A DNA stretch of 64,000 nucleotides from Mycobacterium sp. E740 (lineage in GTDB: Bacteria > Actinomycetota > Actinomycetes > Mycobacteriales > Mycobacteriaceae), in the NCBI RefSeq assembly GCF_001672895.1, contig NZ_LZKP01000019.1, positions 1 to 64,000 on the forward strand, given 5' to 3'. Positions 57,965-64,000 of this stretch are shown one piece after another. The notes beneath the pieces were generated by a model. It did not search any database. It saw only the letters and a list, made by a program, of their open reading frames with translations, and was not told the origin of the DNA. Each line of letters starts with the position of its first letter. Position 1 is the first letter of the stretch. A program made the position numbers and the translations under genes.

Positions 57965-59681
57965 GTTCAGTGTGTGGGCGCCGATTCCGGCGCGCGTGCG
58001 GCTCGACGTCGACGGTGAGTTGCACGAGATGACCCGGTCCGACGACGGGTGGTGGCACGCCGACGTCGAGGCTCGCCCCGACGCGCGCTACGGCTTCGTC
58101 CTCGACGACGACCCGAAAGTGCTGCCAGACCCACGCTCCCCCCGCCAGCCCGACGGCGTGCACGATAGGTCGCAGTCGTGGCAGCCGGACCCGTCGGCAT
58201 GGACCGACGGCGAGTGGGCCGGCCGCTCGATCGAGGGCCGGGTGATCTATGAGCTGCACGTCGGCACCTTCACCGGTGACGGCACGTTCGATTCGACGAT
58301 CGACAAACTCGACTATCTGGTCGATCTCGGTGTCGACTTCGTCGAGTTGATGCCGGTGAACGCGTTCGGCGGCACCCACGGCTGGGGCTACGACGGCGTG
58401 CTCTGGTATGCGGTGCACGAACCCTACGGCGGCCCCGACGCCCTGGTTCGGCTGATCGACGCCTGCCACCAGCGCGAACTGGGTGTGCTGATCGACGCCG
58501 TGTTCAACCACCTCGGCCCGTCGGGCAACTACCTGCCCCGGTTCGGGCCGTATCTGTCCTCGGGAAGCAACCCGTGGGGCGAGTCGATCAACATCGCCGA
58601 CGCCGCAGCCGACGAGGTGCGGCGCTACATCATCGACTGCGCGCTGCGCTGGATGCGCGACTTCCACGCCGACGGATTGCGACTGGACGCGGTGCACGCG
58701 TTGGTGGACACGACGGCGATCCACATCCTCGAGGAACTGTCCGCCGAAACCGACGCGCTGGCAGCCGAACTGGGTCGGCCGCTGTCGCTGATCGCCGAGA
58801 GCGACCTCAACGACCCGCGGCTGATCACGCCCCGCGACCGCGGAGGACTCGGCATGACCGCGCAGTGGGACGACGACATCCACCACGCCATCCATTCCGC
58901 GGTGTCCGGTGAACGGCAGGGCTACTACCACGATTTCGGGACGCTCGAGGCGCTCGCCGAGACCCTGGAGAACGGCTACTACCATGCCGGTACGTACTCG
59001 TCGTTTCGGCAGCGCAGGCACGGACGCCCGCTGGACACGGCCGTGATTCCGGCCACGCGCCTGCTCGCCTACACCCTCACCCACGACCAGGTGGGCAACC
59101 GGGCGATCGGCGACCGTCCCTCGCAGAACCTCAGCTACGGCCAGTTGGCCGTCAAGGCCGCGCTGGCTCTCGGATCGCCCTATACCGCAATGCTTTTCAT
59201 GGGCGAGGAATGGGGTTCGTCGTCGCCGTTCCAGTTCTTCAGCTCGCATCCCGAGCCCGAACTGGCCCGCGCCACCGCCGAAGGCCGAAAACGCGAGTTC
59301 GCCGAACACGGTTGGGACGCCGACGAGATTCCGGACCCACAGGACCCCGAGACCTTTTTGCGCTCGAAGCTGAAGTGGGACGAGGTCGACGACGGTGACC
59401 ACGGCCGGCTGCGGCACCTCTATCGTGAGCTGATTGCGTTGCGGCACAACGAACCTGACCTCGCCGATCCATGGCTGGACAACCTTCGCGTCGACTACGA
59501 CGAGGACCGCCGCTGGATCGTGATGCGCCGCGGGTCGTTGGCGATCGCATGCAATATCGGCGGCGAGGCGGTCGACGTACCGGTGACGGGGACTGTCGTG
59601 CTGGCCTGGGGAGAGCCCGCTGTCGGACCCGAATCCACTCGGCTCGAGGGCCACTCGTTCGCGGTCATCCGCCGAGACTGA
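57957..59681 (+). CDS. treZ: Maltooligosyltrehalose trehalohydrolase TreZ
   Basis: The 574-residue GH13 hydrolase releases trehalose from maltooligosyltrehalose. It has an N-terminal beta-sandwich (FSVWAPIPARVRLDVDG), VIYELHVGTFTGDGTFD, and catalytic residues in HADGLRLDAVHALVD (Asp), LIAESDLNDPRLI (Glu) and YTLTHDQVGNRAIGDR (Asp). It closes the acyltransferase-treX-treY-treZ unit. Its stop is 4 bp from the convergent ilvA stop, with no visible terminator hairpin. Confidence 0.96.
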   Translation: MTEFSVWAPIPARVRLDVDGELHEMTRSDDGWWHADVEARPDARYGFVLDDDPKVLPDPRSPRQPDGVHDRSQSWQPDPSAWTDGEWAGRSIEGRVIYELHVGTFTGDGTFDSTIDKLDYLVDLGVDFVELMPVNAFGGTHGWGYDGVLWYAVHEPYGGPDALVRLIDACHQRELGVLIDAVFNHLGPSGNYLPRFGPYLSSGSNPWGESINIADAAADEVRRYIIDCALRWMRDFHADGLRLDAVHALVDTTAIHILEELSAETDALAAELGRPLSLIAESDLNDPRLITPRDRGGLGMTAQWDDDIHHAIHSAVSGERQGYYHDFGTLEALAETLENGYYHAGTYSSFRQRRHGRPLDTAVIPATRLLAYTLTHDQVGNRAIGDRPSQNLSYGQLAVKAALALGSPYTAMLFMGEEWGSSSPFQFFSSHPEPELARATAEGRKREFAEHGWDADEIPDPQDPETFLRSKLKWDEVDDGDHGRLRHLYRELIALRHNEPDLADPWLDNLRVDYDEDRRWIVMRRGSLAIACNIGGEAVDVPVTGTVVLAWGEPAVGPESTRLEGHSFAVIRRD

Positions 59682-59685
59682 ACCC

Positions 59686-60966
59686 CTAGAGCAGGTAGCG
59701 GTACGCCGGTGAGTCCGGCTCGAGCGACTCGACGTGGATGTCGGAGGCGCGCATCCGCTGCAACAGCCTGTCGAAGTCGGCGGCCGAACCGAGCTCGACA
59801 CCGACCAGCGCCTCGCCGGTCTCGCGGTTGTTGCGCTTGACGTATTCGAACAAGGTGATGTCGTCATTGGGGCCGAGCACCTGATCGAGGAACCGGCGCA
59901 ACGCCCCTGGCTCCTGCGGGAAGTCGACGAGGAAATAGTGCTTCAGGCCGAGGTGCACCAGCGACCGCTCGAGCACCTCCCCGTACCGGGAGACGTCGTT
60001 GTTGCCGCCCGAGATCACGCACACCACAGTCGATCCGGGCTCGATGTCGGTCTCCATCAGCGCGGCGACCGACAGTGCCCCCGCCGGTTCGGCGATGATG
60101 CCTTCGTTCTGGTAGAGGTCGAGCATCGCGGTGCACACGGCTCCCTCGTCGACCGTGGTCATCGACACCATGTCGCCCGCCGCGGCCAGCGCCGCGTACG
60201 GCAGCGCGCCCGCGCGGTTCACGGCCGCACCGTCGACGAACTGGTCGACGTGGTCCAACGTCACCGGTTCGCCCGCCGCCAGCGCCGCGATCATCGCGGC
60301 GGCGCCCGCCGGTTCCACGCCGAGCACCGACGTGCCGCTCGTCCGCTCGGCCAGATAAGCGGTGATGCCCGAGATGCACCCACCCCCACCGACGGGCACC
60401 ACCACGAGGTCCGGCTCGACATCGAGTTGGTCGAGGATCTCGGCGGCGATCGTGCCCTGGCCGGCCATCGTGCGCAGGTCGTCGTAGGGCGGGACCATCG
60501 TCGCTCCCGTACGGGCGATGTCATCCAGCGCAGCGGCGGCCGTCTCGTCGTATGTCCGGCCGACGACGATCAAATCGATGGACTCCCGGCCGTGATACCG
60601 GATGCGGTCGCGCTTCTGTTTCGGCGTCTTCAGCGGCACGTACACACGGCCGCGGACACCCATGGATCGGCACGCCATGGCGAAGCCCTGCGCGTGGTTG
60701 CCTGCCGACGAGCAGACCACGCCGGCGGCCAGCTCGTCGGCGGACAACTGCATCAGGAGGTTGTGCGCCCCGCGCAGCTTGTACGACCGGACGGGCTGAA
60801 GGTCTTCACGCTTCAGGTAGACGGTCGCGCCGGTGGCGTCCGACAGCCGGTCACAGATCTGCAGCGGGCTGCGAAGCACCACGCCGGAGATTCGCGCAGC
60901 AGCCTCGTCGATGTCGGCCGCGGACAGCGGTGACATTCTCCGGCTCTGGCTCAGTTCGGCGGACAC
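59686..60966 (-). CDS. ilvA: Biosynthetic threonine dehydratase
   Basis: The 426-residue PLP enzyme deaminates threonine to 2-oxobutanoate, the first committed step to isoleucine. The PLP lysine is in PVRSYKLRGAHN; VCSSAGNHAQGFA and PVGGGGCISGI are cofactor-binding. One C-terminal ACT-like regulatory domain (KHYFLVDFPQEPGALRRFLD to the end) should give isoleucine feedback control. The length with one regulatory domain is that of the short bacterial type. The start is GTG 60966. Confidence 0.96.
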   Translation of the reverse strand: MSAELSQSRRMSPLSAADIDEAAARISGVVLRSPLQICDRLSDATGATVYLKREDLQPVRSYKLRGAHNLLMQLSADELAAGVVCSSAGNHAQGFAMACRSMGVRGRVYVPLKTPKQKRDRIRYHGRESIDLIVVGRTYDETAAAALDDIARTGATMVPPYDDLRTMAGQGTIAAEILDQLDVEPDLVVVPVGGGGCISGITAYLAERTSGTSVLGVEPAGAAAMIAALAAGEPVTLDHVDQFVDGAAVNRAGALPYAALAAAGDMVSMTTVDEGAVCTAMLDLYQNEGIIAEPAGALSVAALMETDIEPGSTVVCVISGGNNDVSRYGEVLERSLVHLGLKHYFLVDFPQEPGALRRFLDQVLGPNDDITLFEYVKRNNRETGEALVGVELGSAADFDRLLQRMRASDIHVESLEPDSPAYRYLL

Positions 60967-60995
60967 CGGTCAATGGTGCCACCAACCTGGGGTTT

Positions 60996-61433
60996 TCAGT
61001 TAACCGGGGTCAGCACGAAAACCGGGATCTGGCGGTCGGTCTTCTGCTGGTACTCGGCGTAGTCGGGCCAGGCCTCGACCGCGCGCTCCCACCACGCGGC
61101 CTTCTCGTCACCGGACACCTCGTGTGCCTCGTACTCCCGGGTGACGGGGCCGTCCTGCAGCTCCACGCGCGGATTGGCCTTGATGTTGTAGTACCAGACC
61201 GGGTTCTTCGGAGCGCCGCCCAACGACGCCACCACCGCATACTGCCCGCGGTGTTCGACCCGCATCAACGGCGTCTTGCGAACCTTGCCGGTCTTCGCCC
61301 CGATCGTCGTCAACAAGATGATCGGCTTGCCCTTCATCTCGATGCCGTCGGTGCTACCGGATTCCATGATCTTGTCGGCGTGCTCGCGCACCCAGTCCCA
61401 AGGACTCGGCTCGTAATCTCCGGAAAGTGGCAT
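60996..61433 (-). CDS. Ddn-like F420-dependent nitroreductase-family protein, Rv1558-like
   Basis: The 145-residue split-barrel protein has the Ddn-family pattern [59 protein letters not shown] and [20 protein letters not shown]. These residues bind the F420 phosphate tail and isoalloxazine-like ring. Ddn itself reduces quinones and activates nitroimidazoles, but the substrate of this paralogue is not evident. It lies 29 bp downstream of the ilvA start on the same strand, upstream of it in transcription. Confidence 0.92.
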   Translation of the reverse strand: MPLSGDYEPSPWDWVREHADKIMESGSTDGIEMKGKPIILLTTIGAKTGKVRKTPLMRVEHRGQYAVVASLGGAPKNPVWYYNIKANPRVELQDGPVTREYEAHEVSGDEKAAWWERAVEAWPDYAEYQQKTDRQIPVFVLTPVN

Positions 61434-61477
61434 GCGAACAGCTTAGACCCGGCAAAGAACCGCGACCCTGATCCAGC

Positions 61478-61495
61478 GTTTCGGTTGGCCGAAAC
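61478..61495. promoter_or_regulatory. Inverted repeat between the Ddn-like gene and the small membrane protein gene
   Basis: GTTTCGG-TTGG-CCGAAAC is a perfect 7-4-7 inverted repeat centred in the 87-bp divergent spacer. Its size and position suggest an operator for a dimeric regulator, but no match to a named site was recognised. Confidence 0.4.
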
Positions 61496-61508
61496 CTAAG
61501 TTACGAGG

Positions 61509-61514
61509 TATCGT
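61509..61514 (+). promoter_or_regulatory. Putative -10 element for a leaderless small-gene mRNA
   Basis: TATCGT fits TANNNT and ends 6 nt before ATG 61521, so transcription would begin on the A of the start codon. No Shine-Dalgarno sequence is present. Confidence 0.4.
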
Positions 61515-61520
61515 CGCCCT

Positions 61521-61751
61521 ATGACCACCGTCGGCACCTTCCGCTCCACGGCCGCCCGTGCGGCGTGCGAGGTCCGCGTGGCCGGCGTGCCGTGGCCGGC
61601 ATACAAACTGATCGCGCTCGTGCTGGCCGTCGCGGTGGCGCTGGTGGTCGGTGTGGCCACCGCTACCGCAGCCTCCGCGGTTCTCGCCGGTGCGGCGGTC
61701 GGCACACTCACCTGGCTGGTGTTCAGCGCCATCTGCTCGACGCGGCCCTAG
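61521..61751 (+). CDS. Small membrane protein of unknown function
   Basis: The 76-residue product has two hydrophobic helices (KLIALVLAVAVALVVGVATA and a second near ASAVLAGAAVGTLTWLVFSA) after a short basic, amphipathic N-terminus. I do not recognise a family. Support for its being a real gene is the well-placed leaderless -10 element, the two-helix pattern and the way it fills the space between the divergent and convergent neighbours. Its stop overlaps the SRPBCC stop by 4 bp. Confidence 0.6.
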   Translation: MTTVGTFRSTAARAACEVRVAGVPWPAYKLIALVLAVAVALVVGVATATAASAVLAGAAVGTLTWLVFSAICSTRP

Positions 61752-62149
61752 TCCTCGATCAGCTTCTTGAGCGCCGCCAGGTCGGCGGCCACTGCCCGCA
61801 CGTCGGCGTCGAAGTCCTCGTCCGTCATGCCGGGCCGGCGCCGGGCGGTGAACACCACCTCGCAGCCGGATTCGTCAGGGCCGCCGGGAACCACCCGCAT
61901 CGGGTTGTAGACCGCTTCGCCGGACGGCAGGCGCACGACGTGGTCGAGCACGCCGAAGGCGTTGCGGGGACTAAACTCGACGGTCACCCTTCCCATCGGC
62001 GAGTCGGCCACCCAGCCCTCGGCCGTCTGACGAAGGCCGCCCTCGGCGAGGCCCGCGGCCCACCGCGGCCAGGTCTGCGGGTCGGCGGCGAACGCGTAGA
62101 CCGTCTCGGGCGCGGCGTTGATCCATGTGGTGACGTGTCGGGACTCCAT
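61748..62149 (-). CDS. SRPBCC-family protein
   Basis: The 133-residue product starts MESRHVTTWINAAPETVYAF with the fold's first strand, then AADPQTWPRWAAGLAEGG, and ends in a long helix FDADVRAVAADLAALKKLIE, as in AHSA1/polyketide-cyclase-like proteins. Ligand and role are unknown. ATG 62149 was chosen because it begins the conserved strand; a TTG at 62215 would add a non-conserved leader. Confidence 0.78.
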   Translation of the reverse strand: MESRHVTTWINAAPETVYAFAADPQTWPRWAAGLAEGGLRQTAEGWVADSPMGRVTVEFSPRNAFGVLDHVVRLPSGEAVYNPMRVVPGGPDESGCEVVFTARRRPGMTDEDFDADVRAVAADLAALKKLIED

Positions 62150-62281
62150 GGTCCCATCGTGGCGCACCCACAATGGCCTGATGAAGCGACCCGGCCGCAA
62201 TTCTGCGCAATTCAATTGTCGTCGTCACCAAATCAGAACCATTTTGTAATCGTTTCCACGCCCGAATTCGCTGTTTATCGG

Positions 62282-62605
62282 TCAGCTGCATCGCACCCCG
62301 ACGTGCACAGTGGCGGGGTGCTGCTGAAAGGCATTGCCGATTTGCGGGTTGCCCGAAAGGGTCCTGCCCCTGGGAACCGGCGGCTGCGGCGTCCGCACCG
62401 TCTGCACCGAGGTGATCGAGCAGTCTGCCCCTGTGCCAACCTTGTTGACTACCACGCGGTTACCGTCGGCTTGCAGCCTCGCGATGGTGTCGTGGGCCGA
62501 CGGGCCCGTCGGAGCGGCGACCGCTGACCCGATCCCGGTGCTCAGCGCCGCCGCCATCCCGGCGCCCGCGATCGCCGATGCAATTCCGAAACGCTTGATG
62601 TTCAT
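62282..62605 (-). CDS. Small secreted protein of unknown function
   Basis: The 107-residue product has a clear signal peptide: basic MNIKRFG, a hydrophobic Ala/Gly-rich core and a probable cleavage after SAVA (about residue 36). The mature part of about 70 residues has two Cys (GADCSI and VRCS at the end) that may pair, and TVRTPQPPVPRG. It resembles the many small exported proteins of mycobacteria but no family was recognised. GGAAGG precedes ATG 62605. Its 109-bp upstream region carries three inverted repeats. Confidence 0.72.
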   Translation of the reverse strand: MNIKRFGIASAIAGAGMAAALSTGIGSAVAAPTGPSAHDTIARLQADGNRVVVNKVGTGADCSITSVQTVRTPQPPVPRGRTLSGNPQIGNAFQQHPATVHVGVRCS

Positions 62606-62623
62606 TCCAGCCCTTCCGCTCAA

Positions 62624-62643
62624 TCGAATTTTCGATAATTCGA
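62624..62643. promoter_or_regulatory. Inverted repeat 1 upstream of the small secreted protein
   Basis: TCGAATT and AATTCGA form perfect 7-bp arms around a 6-bp centre. The repeat lies 19 bp upstream of the ATG and would overlap the expected promoter or transcript start. Confidence 0.4.
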
Positions 62644-62663
62644 GCGTAGGAGCGATGATCGAA

Positions 62664-62679
62664 GAATAGCCATCTATTC
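62664..62679. promoter_or_regulatory. Inverted repeat 2 upstream of the small secreted protein
   Basis: GAATAG-CCAT-CTATTC is a perfect 6-4-6 inverted repeat in the same short intergenic region. Confidence 0.35.
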
Positions 62680-62687
62680 ATAGCGGG

Positions 62688-62727
62688 CACATATATGAGT
62701 ACTCATATGAGCATTCACATATATGAG
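62688..62727. repeat. 16-bp perfect palindrome inside a duplicated CACATATATGAG motif
   Basis: ATATGAGTACTCATAT (62693-62708) is a perfect palindrome. CACATATATGAG occurs at 62688-62699 and again at 62716-62727. The second copy encodes the last codons and stop of the SulP-carbonic anhydrase gene. The ATATGA/TCATAT look resembles ArsR/SmtB-family operators, but no such regulator gene is in the window. Confidence 0.5.
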
Positions 62728-64000
62728 AACCTGGGTTCGAACGCCAACGCCTCCACCCGCGTGGGGCCCACCTGCAGGACCGCCGCGGAGGCGATGTCGT
62801 AGAACAGTCCGCTGACGTGCAAGCCGGCATCGAGAGACGCCTTCTGGACGACAGGATGTTGCCGCAGCGTCTCGATCTGGACCGCGACATTGACCATGCT
62901 CAACTGGTCCACCACGGAGAAGCCTGCGTCGGCCGCGGACCGGGCAACCGGGTGGCGCCCGTCGTCGAACGCAACGACCGTGTGTCGAGCGTGTCGAAGC
63001 CACGACTTCACGGGATCGTCGTGGTCGCTGTGCGCCGACCCGTTCGTGGGTGCGGCCAGCAGCGCCGTCATGGCCCCACAACTCGAGTGCCCGCACACCA
63101 CGATCGACGAGACGCCGAGGTGCTCGACGGCGAACGTGATCGCCGCCTCGACCGAGGTGTCGCCACGGTCCGGCGGCACCAGGTTGCCCACGTTGCGGAA
63201 CGTGAACAGGTCGCCCGGTCCGCTCGACGTGATCACATTGGGTACGACGCGCGAGTCGGCGCACGTGATGAACAGAGTCTCCGGCCGCTGCGCGTGGGCC
63301 AGTTCCCGCAGATGCGGCCGGATCACGGGCGCGGTCCGCCGCTGATATTCGGCCAGTCCGTCCAGGATCGGCTGCGGCGCGGCGCCGGTGTCGCGCCGCT
63401 GCCACGAGCTCCAGGGCCGCACGCCGGCGAGGCTGTCGGCCGGCGACTCCAGCGCACGCTCCGGCGGTCCGTGCAGGGCGCTGTCCATGTCGACGGCACC
63501 CAGTTCGTGGATGTGCACGGTGCCACCAGAGGCCTCGTGCTGGCGCCGCCAATGTGCGATCGCCTCCTGACACGGATGGTCGAGGAAGTCCACGCGCAGC
63601 TCGAGCGTGACCGTGGCCCCGGCGGGTACGGACTCCAGCGCGCGCGTCAGTTGGGGCAGCGAGAGGAACGTCAGAGAACCGGTGACCGCGACGCACCACT
63701 GGCCCGCACCGGTCTCGTCGACGTGGATCCGCGTGCGCACGACCCGCCACAGGATGAGCAGGACGGCCAGTGCCAGTCCGATGAGCACGCCGGCGAGCAG
63801 GTTGACGAACACGACGCCCAGGATGGTGACCAGGTAGACCGCGAGGTCACCGGTGCGGTGGGCGGTCTTGATCTGCGGCCACTTGACGAGCTGGCAACCG
63901 ATCACGATCAGCAGGCCGGCCAGCGCCGCGGACGGAATCTGCTGAATGAGGCCGACGAAGGGCAGCGCGAACACCAGTAGCCACACCCCGTGCATGATCG
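62715..64000 (-). CDS. SulP-family transporter fused to a beta-carbonic anhydrase, 5' end outside the window
   Basis: The visible 428-codon part holds the last SulP membrane helices (SAALAGLLIVIGCQLVKWPQ, LVTILGVVFVNLLAGVLIGL), a STAS domain (about 63500-63720) and a C-terminal beta-carbonic anhydrase. The anhydrase zinc motifs are FITCADSRVVPN and VVCGHSSCGAM, with PGDLFTFRNVGNLV between them. Such fusions (Rv3273 is the type I recall) are thought to couple bicarbonate or sulfate uptake with CO2 hydration. The frame is open to the right edge and the true start is upstream of it. The stop is TGA 62715-62717. Confidence 0.92.
   Translation of the reverse strand, partial: IMHGVWLLVFALPFVGLIQQIPSAALAGLLIVIGCQLVKWPQIKTAHRTGDLAVYLVTILGVVFVNLLAGVLIGLALAVLLILWRVVRTRIHVDETGAGQWCVAVTGSLTFLSLPQLTRALESVPAGATVTLELRVDFLDHPCQEAIAHWRRQHEASGGTVHIHELGAVDMDSALHGPPERALESPADSLAGVRPWSSWQRRDTGAAPQPILDGLAEYQRRTAPVIRPHLRELAHAQRPETLFITCADSRVVPNVITSSGPGDLFTFRNVGNLVPPDRGDTSVEAAITFAVEHLGVSSIVVCGHSSCGAMTALLAAPTNGSAHSDHDDPVKSWLRHARHTVVAFDDGRHPVARSAADAGFSVVDQLSMVNVAVQIETLRQHPVVQKASLDAGLHVSGLFYDIASAAVLQVGPTRVEALAFEPRFSYM

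Noticed and set aside
57921-59867. Minus-strand frame of 648 codons opposite treZ
   Set aside because: treZ motifs on the plus strand are complete. The antisense translation shows no family features.

Overview
The window is high-GC, almost gapless DNA from a fast-growing mycobacterium (Mycolicibacterium-like). The main support is gene order. Read right to left, it follows the block I remember from M. tuberculosis H37Rv as roughly Rv1558 to Rv1626: ddn-like gene, ilvA, treZYX, acyltransferase, bioA-bioF-bioD, bioB, the Rv1590/Rv1591/Rv1592c genes, nadABC, the his operon, bcpB, trp genes, lgt, pykA, tesB, cydABDC, Rv1625c cyclase and the Rv1626 ANTAR regulator. The species cannot be named from the sequence alone. 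No insertion sequence, CRISPR array, integrase or rRNA was seen. No gene-free stretch reaches 300 bp.

Layout. 1-2.1 kb: two genes of a branched-chain amino acid ABC transporter. 2.2-5.3 kb: ANTAR regulator pdtaR, a tRNA-Leu with an unusually short variable region, a class III adenylate cyclase, an SRPBCC protein and a Dps ferritin. 5.3-11.4 kb: a DUF2339 membrane protein and a tight five-gene unit joining a polar amino acid ABC transporter to a two-component system. 11.5-18.3 kb: HdeD-like protein, cytochrome bd oxidase and its CydDC exporter. The end of cydC is frameshifted, so its H-loop lies in the -1 frame. 18.3-23 kb: tesB, pyruvate kinase, two small membrane proteins and a DUF222/HNH (13E12-type) gene with a perfect LexA SOS box over its start codon. 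23.1-30.8 kb: lgt with an approximately 600-residue acidic repeat extension, translationally coupled to trpA-trpB-trpC-Rv1610-like-trpE. 31-39 kb: peroxiredoxin, an esterase, and the his operon hisD-C-B-H-A-impA-F-I. 39.2-43.9 kb: nadABC, facing nrtR across a palindromic operator. 44-51.3 kb: lipase and biotin genes (bioB with its auxiliary protein gene bsaP, bioQ, bioA, bioF, bioD) with two identical BioQ-type boxes. 51.4-59.7 kb: an acyltransferase followed by treX-treY-treZ, which make trehalose from glycogen. 59.7-64 kb: ilvA, a deazaflavin-dependent nitroreductase-like gene, small genes, an intergenic region packed with inverted repeats, and the 3' part of a SulP-carbonic anhydrase fusion.

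Across the window most operon junctions are GTGA, ATGA or TGATG overlaps, which fits translational coupling. Several genes have a TANNNT -10 element 6-8 nt before the start codon, as expected for leaderless mRNAs, which are common in mycobacteria. No search was run: family names come from reading the translations, and promoter, operator and operon calls are inferences from sequence.
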